Shown here piece by piece: positions 5,142 to 8,674 of a stretch of 8,674 nucleotides of DNA (position 1 is its first letter; each line of letters starts with the position of its first letter). This stretch comes from Bacteroidaceae bacterium. Lineage in GTDB: Bacteria; Bacteroidota; Bacteroidia; Bacteroidales; Bacteroidaceae. A model generated the notes under the pieces. It had not been told where the DNA came from and did no database searches. It worked only from the letters and a program-made list of their open reading frames with translations. The stretch covers positions 1-8,674 of the forward strand of contig CAAGGT010000284.1 of the NCBI GenBank assembly GCA_900769465.1. Direction: 5' to 3'. Position numbers and translations under genes: made by a program.

Positions 5142-5331
5142 GCTTTTAGAAAAAGCGGGAGAGTTATGGAGCAAGGCGGAATGGGTGCTAGTTATAGTTG
5201 CACTTTGCATAGTGGCAGTCAATAGAGAAGAATGCGTGCGGCCATTTATAAAAGTAGCACTTGTGTATCTGGCATGTGACGCATTGCTTCATATAGTCCG
5301 TGGGTTTCGCCGGAAATTACAGAAGAAGTAA
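5122..5331 (+). CDS. Small two-helix membrane protein (possible immunity/partner protein)
   Basis: 69 residues from the ATG at 5122, which lies inside the previous gene (20-base overlap), with a weak AGGTG just before it; translation is probably coupled. An in-frame GTG at 5119 would add one residue. The protein begins MKLKKNKLLEKAGELW, strongly basic, then has two hydrophobic segments (about 20-34, EWVLVIVALCIVAV; about 43-60, IKVALVYLACDALLHIV) and a basic tail RGFRRKLQKK, so both ends are expected inside the cell. The charge layout and tight coupling to a secreted protein resemble bacteriocin immunity proteins or small export partners. No family is recognised. No own terminator is seen; read-through into the antisense RNA region up to 5452 is possible. 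Confidence 0.7.
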   Translation: MKLKKNKLLEKAGELWSKAEWVLVIVALCIVAVNREECVRPFIKVALVYLACDALLHIVRGFRRKLQKK

Positions 5332-5345
5332 CCGCGAAGAATTAC

Positions 5346-5374
5346 TTGATTTTTAATATAGGCTATGGTATATT
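5346..5374 (+). promoter_or_regulatory. Promoter of the antisense RNA (RNA II)
   Basis: TTGATT at 5346-5351, a 17-base spacer and TATATT at 5369-5374. Transcription should begin near 5381 and run toward the terminator at 5419-5462, facing the toxin gene. Confidence 0.65.
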
Positions 5375-5380
5375 AAGGGT

Positions 5381-5460
5381 GGCCAAAGGCGATGACGGCC
5401 ATCCACTGGAACAAAAGCGAACACCCCAGGAGCTGCAACTCCTGGGGTGTTCTTGTCGTT
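5381..5460 (+). ncRNA. Antisense antitoxin RNA of a par/Fst-like type I system
   Basis: A predicted RNA of about 80 nt, from the promoter at 5346 to the bidirectional terminator. It contains AAAGGCGATGAC (5385-5396), 8 bases, then ACTGGAACA (5405-5413). The plus-strand sequence opposite the toxin start has the same two blocks with the same 8-base gap (5567-5578 and 5587-5595). So the RNA is complementary to the toxin message across its first codons and the gap between start codon and ribosome binding site. In the pAD1 par system RNA II represses toxin translation in the same way, through direct repeats plus the shared terminator. Pairing at 21 of 29 repeat positions in two blocks, plus the terminator, makes this assignment strong, though no expression data exist here. 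Confidence 0.75.
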
Positions 5461-5462
5461 TT
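5419..5462. terminator. Bidirectional terminator shared by toxin mRNA and antisense RNA
   Basis: A perfect 14-bp stem: GAACACCCCAGGAG at 5419-5432, loop 5433-5438, and its complement at 5439-5452. On the plus strand TTGTCGTTTT follows; on the minus strand CGCTTTTGTT follows. Two small transcripts converge on it, so both carry this hairpin, as in par of pAD1. Confidence 0.85.
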
Positions 5463-5497
5463 AGCGGCTGACCGGGCCGTTCGGGTTGGGTGCTGCG

Positions 5498-5587
5498 TTA
5501 TGTATCATCCCGATCCAACCACTTGCACAGGTAGTAGCTAACTACGCTGGCCACTAAGGAGATGATAAAGGCGATGACATTCTCCAA
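5498..5587 (-). CDS. Fst-like small membrane toxin (type I toxin-antitoxin)
   Basis: 29 residues. On the minus strand AAGGAGG (5602-5596) lies 8 bases before a TTG start at 5587. The peptide reads (M)ENVIAFIISLVASVV, then SYYLCKWLDRDDT: one membrane helix followed by a charged tail with the WLD-R-D pattern seen in Fst/Ldr-type type I toxins. A longer open frame extends upstream to 5962, but it crosses a promoter, a 24-bp and an 18-bp inverted repeat, and has no start signal, so only the last 29 codons are taken as real. The opposite strand carries a matching antisense RNA, and both end at one terminator. Such peptides damage the membrane of plasmid-free cells when the short-lived antisense RNA decays. 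The rare TTG start may keep synthesis low. Confidence 0.78.
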   Translation of the reverse strand: MENVIAFIISLVASVVSYYLCKWLDRDDT

Positions 5588-5630
5588 CTGGAACACCTCC
5601 TTCCTGCTGGAAAGAGTCGCAGCACTGGAG

Positions 5631-5659
5631 ATAGTACCAAATTTCGACAGAAAAAGCAA
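5631..5659 (-). promoter_or_regulatory. Candidate promoter of the toxin mRNA
   Basis: On the minus strand, TTGCTT (5659-5654), a 17-base spacer and TACTAT (5636-5631). Start near 5624 and end near 5419 predict a message of about 205 nt, close to the size of the pAD1 toxin message. A further copy of ACTGGAACA at 5661-5669 lies just upstream, outside the predicted transcript. Confidence 0.5.
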
Positions 5660-5703
5660 TACTGGAACATGGGATTTCATGGCTGCATCAGAGCGAAAGT
5701 AAT

Positions 5704-5731
5704 TGTCACACAGAACATTCCAACTGTGACA
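5704..5731. repeat. Small inverted repeat TGTCACA/TGTGACA
   Basis: TGTCACA at 5704-5710 and TGTGACA at 5725-5731 form a 7-bp inverted repeat with a 14-base centre. CAGAAC occurs once in the centre and once just outside. It lies between the toxin promoter and the hairpin array and could be a protein site. Nothing else is seen between 5660 and 5749. Confidence 0.4.
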
Positions 5732-5749
5732 GAACTTTTGCGATGAGAG

Positions 5750-5802
5750 AATACCAGTATGGCTGTACTTTTTCTCATAAAAAGTACAGCCATACTGGTA
5801 TT
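5750..5802. repeat. Hairpin 1 of the array: perfect 24-bp inverted repeat
   Basis: Arms 5750-5773 and 5779-5802 are perfectly complementary around a 5-base loop, CTCAT. The arm begins AATACCAGTATGGC and ends in TTTTT. T-rich DNA follows on the plus strand, so it could end plus-strand transcripts, but its length and the neighbouring hairpins suggest a DNA-structure role, such as a replication or transfer site. Confidence 0.85.
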
Positions 5803-5838
5803 TTTCGATAGTGGGGCTGCAGTTCGATGCAGCATATT

Positions 5839-5895
5839 GCTTAGTGACGTCAACGAACAGCCTGCAGGAGAGGCGGATCGTTGACGTCACTAAGC
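5839..5895. repeat. Hairpin 2 of the array: perfect 18-bp inverted repeat
   Basis: Arms 5839-5856 and 5878-5895 (GCTTAGTGACGTCAACGA and complement) match perfectly. The 21-base centre contains its own small stem GCCT/AGGC and a CCTGCAGG palindrome. The arm also contains the palindrome TGACGTCA. Confidence 0.85.
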
Positions 5896-5900
5896 GGGGG

Positions 5901-5950
5901 AGGCGTCCGCAGACGCCTGGGGCTTGCCCCATCCGGAGCTGTGGCTCCGG
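5901..5950. repeat. Hairpins 3-5 of the array: three back-to-back GC-rich stems
   Basis: AGGCGTC/GACGCCT around CGCA (5901-5918), GGGGC/GCCCC around TT (5919-5930), and CCGGAGC/GCTCCGG around TGTG (5933-5950). They touch each other with only two bases between the second and third. All are perfect. They are much more GC-rich than the flanking DNA. Confidence 0.8.
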
Positions 5951-5975
5951 CGCTTTCGGCATCTTTGGACGCCAA

Positions 5976-6023
5976 ATAACGGTTTACCGGTTTATGCGTA
6001 AGCATGAACGGGTAAACCGTTAT
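5976..6023. repeat. Hairpin 6 of the array: 22-bp stem with GTAA tetraloop
   Basis: Outer arms of 13 bp (5976-5988 and 6011-6023, ATAACGGTTTACC and complement) are perfect. The stem continues inward after one mismatch through 5990-5997 and 6002-6009 to a GTAA loop, a stable GNRA type if in RNA or single-stranded DNA. It ends 21 bases before the recombinase promoter. Its CGGTTTAC and GTAAACCG words also occur, in reversed order, in composite operator 1. Confidence 0.8.
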
Positions 6024-6043
6024 ACGGTTATATTTGAGAATAT

Positions 6044-6056
6044 GTTGACATTCAAC
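6044..6056. promoter_or_regulatory. Palindrome over the recombinase promoter, candidate operator
   Basis: GTTGA-CAT-TCAAC overlaps the -35 box and the start of the spacer. The same GTTGA and TCAAC half-sites cover the promoter at 1958. A repressor bound here would block the recombinase operon. Confidence 0.5.
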
Positions 6057-6073
6057 CCATTCTATGGTATAGT
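6045..6073 (+). promoter_or_regulatory. Consensus promoter of the recombinase operon
   Basis: TTGACA at 6045-6050, a 17-base spacer and TATAGT at 6068-6073. Start of transcription is expected near 6080, which leaves a leader of about 490 nt before the recombinase start codon. Confidence 0.78.
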
Positions 6074-6223
6074 AGTGGTGAGATCAAATATGCTCGTCTG
6101 GGCGAGGGTAAACAGCTAATTAGGCCCAGAGCGTTCCGGGAGATCCTGGGAGTTTAGTATTTTTATACTAAGGAGCAATACAGGCTTGATACCCCTGTAT
6201 GGTGTGTGGCTCACCGTAGTAAC

Positions 6224-6323
6224 CTTTGTGAATTGGAAAGCACACCATTGACCCTGCATCAGTAATCTTTGTGAAAGTGCTGGTAAGCAAAAAGTATCGT
6301 GTACGCCTATCCACCTTCGTGAA
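6224..6323 (+). repeat. Three copies of CTTTGTGAA in the leader
   Basis: Copies at 6224-6232 and 6267-6275 share the longer word AGTAAYCTTTGTGAA; the third, at 6315-6323, is CTTCGTGAA. Start distances are 43 and 48. The first two lie inside longer paired stems, and the second can form CTTT-GTG-AAAG. They could be loop motifs of an RNA or arm-type sites of the recombinase. Confidence 0.65.
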
Positions 6324-6420
6324 TGCAGCCGGGAATGCTGTAAAATTGCCCGGAGATCTGATCCATCTACTTAGGATCCGACAGAACCTTAACTGCCGTA
6401 GACGTTAATAAATAAGGCTG

Positions 6421-6492
6421 CACACATAAGCAAGAGGAAAAAGTGTCGGGATGAATTTCCCAAACCGGTCACACATAAGACCTAAAAAAGTG
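6421..6492 (+). repeat. Two copies of CACACATAAG ... AAAAAGTGT in the leader
   Basis: Unit 1 is 6421-6446, unit 2 is 6470-6492. Each begins with the identical 10-mer CACACATAAG and ends AAAAAGTGT, with 7 and 4 bases between. In unit 2 the loop ACACATAA is closed by GGTC/GACC; in unit 1 a related loop is closed by GCT/AGC. Confidence 0.65.
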
Positions 6493-6567
6493 TATTTGCC
6501 GATTGTTGGGATCTTCAGATCTGGCATGAGGCGGCTTTAGCTTTAACGAATTTTACAGGAGGAATAC

Positions 6568-7590
6568 ATGGGACGGAAAAACAAGTCATATTCCAAAGAT
6601 CTGCACCAGCAGGCGTATGACCGTCTGACCGGGATGCAGGCTTTTGGCGAGAGCAAAAAAGAAGCTATGGCCAACGGTACGGCCCAGGACAAGATTTTCT
6701 CCTTTAACACCTATCAGACTTACTGGAAACACACCAAGTATTTCTTGAAGTATGTCAAGGAGCTGCATCCGGAGTGTACTACACTCAAAAGCGCAAAAAA
6801 ATATGTCAACGAGTGGCTTCAGGTCAGAGTGGACCAGGGGTTATCTGCCTGGACAATCCAGACGGAAGCAAAGGCCCTTGGAAAGCTATATGGCATCCAA
6901 CCGGATGATCCGGATTATTTTCAGCCGCCCAAACGGAACCGGGCAGAGATTAAACGGAGCCGGGGAGACCGTGTACGGGATCTTCACTTTTCAAAAACCA
7001 ATAATGATGAGCTGATAAAGTTCTGCCAGGGAACAGGGCTGCGCCGCAGCGAGCTGGAGGCTCTGAGAGGGAGCGATCTAATGACCAGAGCGCAGATCGA
7101 GGCGGAGATTGCTAGGATCGAGGCTATCCCTCCGGGAGAGCGACAGTCCCATGAGGAAAAGCACCTGGGAGTGCTGCGAGATGCCAGGATGTTCGAAGGT
7201 AAGTATTTTCTTCATGTCCGGAATGGCAAAGGGGGCCGGGAACGCATCAGTCCGATCATCGGAAAAAATGCGGGGCAGATCCTGGAGCGTATGCAGAACA
7301 CTGCTGCCGATGAAAAGGTATGGCAGCATGTAAATGCAAATGCAGATATTCATGCCTACCGTGGAGATTATGCTACTACGATCTACAAGGCTCATGCCAG
7401 GGCAATCGAGGATATTCCGTTTGATCGAGTTAACAAGGGAACCGGCAAGCGATTTCAGAGCGAGGTTTATGTCTGCAGAAAGGATGAGGCAGGTAAGCGG
7501 CTGGATAAGGCTGCAATGCTGATCTGCAGCAAGGCTCTGGGACACAATCGAATTGAGGTCGTGGCAAATAACTATATTCGGGCATTGTAA
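6568..7590 (+). CDS. Tyrosine recombinase / integrase
   Basis: 340 residues; AGGAGG at 6557-6562 lies 5 bases before ATG 6568. Residues about 45-110 form the core-binding helical domain. The catalytic set is complete: R159 in GTGLRRSELEAL, K221 in RNGKGGRERISPI, H262-x-x-R265 in IHAYRGDYAT, H326 in ALGHNRIEVV, and nucleophile Y336 in NNYIRAL. The HxxR box ends GDYAT rather than the usual HTFAT type. Two helical insertions, about 172-208 and 270-320, make the catalytic domain longer than that of XerC/XerD. The enzyme should cut and rejoin DNA to resolve plasmid multimers, integrate the circle, or invert a segment. It heads a three-gene operon with stop and start codons 12 bases apart, and the R1-R3 repeats at the operon's end are the best candidate substrates. 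Confidence 0.88.
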   Translation: MGRKNKSYSKDLHQQAYDRLTGMQAFGESKKEAMANGTAQDKIFSFNTYQTYWKHTKYFLKYVKELHPECTTLKSAKKYVNEWLQVRVDQGLSAWTIQTEAKALGKLYGIQPDDPDYFQPPKRNRAEIKRSRGDRVRDLHFSKTNNDELIKFCQGTGLRRSELEALRGSDLMTRAQIEAEIARIEAIPPGERQSHEEKHLGVLRDARMFEGKYFLHVRNGKGGRERISPIIGKNAGQILERMQNTAADEKVWQHVNANADIHAYRGDYATTIYKAHARAIEDIPFDRVNKGTGKRFQSEVYVCRKDEAGKRLDKAAMLICSKALGHNRIEVVANNYIRAL

Positions 7591-7602
7591 GGAGGTGCTA
7601 CC

Positions 7603-8361
7603 GTGAGTGAGTTTGTGAGAAAGACTGCCCTGGGAGGCTATAAGCTTGTTCCCGGTGGCTATAGCGATCCAGAAATGTCTCATGTCATTATGACGAAGGC
7701 AGAATATGATGGGATGTTGGATCAGATCCAGAATGCCAAAAGAGAGGCGGCTGCAGCAGCGGCCCAAGCGGATCAGCGAGTGAGATCTGTTAAAAGTCAG
7801 GCGGATGCCAAAATCCAGCAGATTCAAGCCGCTGCAGATGAGGCCACTGGGGAGCTGCAGGAGGAACTATCTGCAGAAAGGGAAGAAAGAAAATACCAGC
7901 AGAAATTGAACTCGAATCTGCTGCGGATTTCAAAGGAGCGAGCTAACGCATCCAGAAAACTGAAGCCTAAAAAGGAACATTCTGGATATGTAGTGATAAG
8001 CTCCACCGAAAAAGATCACTACTACAAGTATGGAGCGAATAGAAGAAAAGCGATATTGTGGGAGACGGTTCTGCAGACTCCGTTTTCTATTGATTTTACA
8101 GAGGATCAGGCCAGGACAGAATCAGAGGAATTATTTCAGGAAGATGAAACTGGTGTGTGGTTACTTGGCAAGATCGGGATCGACGCACAATATCTGGATG
8201 GATACGGGCGGTTAGTTTGGAATGATAAATCTGAAGAATGGCTACAATACAATGTGATGGTAGAGAAGAAGCTCCGGGCCAATTTTCGGGCCGGTTACTG
8301 GGAACTGATAATCCTGCACACCAAGCCGTTAGGTATTGTTCCAGCAGAAATGAGGCCATAA
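7603..8361 (+). CDS. Coiled-coil protein of unknown function in the recombinase operon
   Basis: 252 residues; GGAGGTG starts immediately after the recombinase stop codon and precedes a GTG start at 7603. Residues about 30-125 are a long, alanine-, glutamine- and charge-rich coiled coil (AEYDGMLDQIQNAKREAAAA, ...LQEELSAEREERKYQQKL), with a basic end (ISKERANASRKLKPKKEH). The remaining 120 residues look globular, with several tryptophans (AILWETVLQTPFSIDF, YGRLVWNDKSEEWLQY). No family is recognised. The tight operon position suggests a partner that bridges or assembles recombination complexes, or a partition-like protein. A structural role in replication is also possible. Confidence 0.7.
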   Translation: MSEFVRKTALGGYKLVPGGYSDPEMSHVIMTKAEYDGMLDQIQNAKREAAAAAAQADQRVRSVKSQADAKIQQIQAAADEATGELQEELSAEREERKYQQKLNSNLLRISKERANASRKLKPKKEHSGYVVISSTEKDHYYKYGANRRKAILWETVLQTPFSIDFTEDQARTESEELFQEDETGVWLLGKIGIDAQYLDGYGRLVWNDKSEEWLQYNVMVEKKLRANFRAGYWELIILHTKPLGIVPAEMRP

Positions 8362-8382
8362 AGATAGAGAGAGGTGCATATA

Positions 8383-8655
8383 ATGATTATGAGAGCCGGA
8401 AAGCCAGAGAATAGCAGAACGGTGAGGCAGTGGGCCTTAAGAGGGAGAATTCCGGTTGAGGGGGCAAAACCTTCGTACATTTGGGATAATGCCCTTGGAG
8501 AGCCTCGGAGCATATATTACCTGGATGTAGATACACGGGAAATGACTCAGGAAGAAGCTGCTGCGTTTCAGGAAGAAGAACGGATAAAGAAAGAACGACA
8601 GAGAGACCACATGAAAAAAATGCGGGCTATGCGCAATCGCTACTGTGTTCAATAA
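8383..8655 (+). CDS. Small HTH-like basic protein, possible recombination directionality factor
   Basis: 90 residues from the ATG at 8383, where GAGAGG (8369-8374) gives an 8-base spacer; an in-frame GTG at 8374 overlaps that site, and ATG 8389 is also possible. The segment NSRTVRQWALRGRIPVEGAK resembles the MerR/excisionase winged-helix pattern in which a tryptophan and GRIP follow the recognition helix. After YYLDVDTREMTQEEAAAF comes a long charged helix rich in lysine, arginine and glutamate, ending NRYCVQ. As the third gene of the recombinase operon it may be the excisionase that sets direction of recombination. The stop codon lies inside repeat R1, so coding sequence and candidate recombination site overlap. 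The assignment rests on weak pattern similarity and position. Confidence 0.6.
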   Translation: MIMRAGKPENSRTVRQWALRGRIPVEGAKPSYIWDNALGEPRSIYYLDVDTREMTQEEAAAFQEEERIKKERQRDHMKKMRAMRNRYCVQ

Positions 8656-8674
8656 ACTCATTGATAATATAGCC
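8556..8674. repeat. Terminal direct repeat (assembly overlap of a circle), right copy
   Basis: Exact copy of 1-119. It includes the last third of the small HTH-like gene and most of repeat R1. Remove one copy to obtain the circle. Confidence 0.93.

Larger units (their letters stand above)
6080..6556 (+). ncRNA. Long structured leader RNA (or recombinase binding region) upstream of the tyrosine recombinase
   Basis: No credible gene lies in this stretch. It is dense in local stems: CTCG/CGAG (6093-6106), CCCAG/CTGGG (6125-6150), TAGTAT/ATACTA (6155-6170), ATACAGG/CCTGTAT (6178-6200), ATGGTGTG/CACACCAT (6199-6248), ATCAG/CTGGT (6258-6284), CAGC/GCTG (6326-6340), GATCC/GGATC (6360-6378), CCTTAAC with GTTAA and TAAGG (6387-6417), GGGA/TCCC (6448-6461), GGTC/GACC (6467-6482) and GATC/GATC around TTCA (6510-6521). 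Two repeat families lie inside: CTTTGTGAA three times and CACACATAAG twice, the latter placed in stem loops. No known riboswitch, group I or group II intron core is recognised. It may be a regulatory or stand-alone RNA, or the repeats may be DNA sites for the recombinase. Confidence 0.5.

Noticed and set aside
5498..5962. 154-codon minus-strand open frame
   Set aside because: Only its last 29 codons have a start signal and a protein-like pattern. The rest crosses two long perfect inverted repeats and the toxin promoter.
5811..6119. 102-codon plus-strand open frame through the hairpin array
   Set aside because: It reads through hairpins 2-6 and the recombinase promoter, has no ribosome binding site and no recognisable composition.
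6080..6556. Group I or group II intron
   Set aside because: No recognisable catalytic core, domain V or intron-encoded protein, and no interrupted gene on the upstream side.
7078..7827. 249-codon minus-strand frame opposite the recombinase
   Set aside because: The plus strand encodes a complete catalytic set; the minus frame has no motif and no ribosome binding site.

Overview
The window is one complete small circular element. Bases 1-119 are repeated exactly at 8556-8674, so the closed molecule is about 8555 bp and the terminal repeat is the assembly overlap. Strong Shine-Dalgarno sequences, consensus sigma-A type promoters and the protein families point to a Firmicute, most likely a gut Clostridia (Lachnospiraceae/Oscillospiraceae type). 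That assignment is inference. No relaxase, antibiotic-resistance gene, transposase or CRISPR array is present.

Layout on the circle: (a) Replication. Three 34-35 bp repeats and an operon terminator (91-288) lead through a structured leader into an archaeo-eukaryotic primase type replication protein (548-1939), followed by an HTH/coiled-coil protein resembling DUF536 plasmid replication accessory proteins (2018-2566). (b) AT-rich cargo. An XRE regulator with a membrane anchor (2675-3109), a secreted beta-rich protein (3133-3555), a small zinc ribbon protein (3583-3801), a convergent BrnT/BrnA type II toxin-antitoxin pair (4392-3877, minus), then a second secreted protein overlapping a small two-helix membrane protein (4668-5331). 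The XRE gene and the second secreted gene are preceded by the same composite double-palindrome operator at matching spacing, so they are probably one regulon. (c) A compact type I toxin-antitoxin locus with par/Fst architecture: a 29-residue membrane toxin on the minus strand, a converging about 80-nt antisense RNA, a shared bidirectional terminator, and a 29-nt interrupted direct repeat that lets the RNA pair with the toxin start region. (d) A noncoding array of six consecutive inverted repeats (5750-6023), a candidate origin, single-strand initiation or transfer site. (e) A consensus promoter, an unusually long (about 490 nt) repeat-rich structured leader, and the operon tyrosine recombinase - coiled-coil protein - small HTH-like protein (6568-8655), which ends inside the first of the three repeats near base 91.

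The element thus combines primase-based replication, two addiction systems (one protein/protein, one RNA/protein), a tyrosine recombinase that may resolve multimers or integrate the circle, and a secreted-protein cargo under its own membrane-linked regulator. The least explained parts are the recombinase leader RNA, the hairpin array, and the secreted protein/membrane protein pair.
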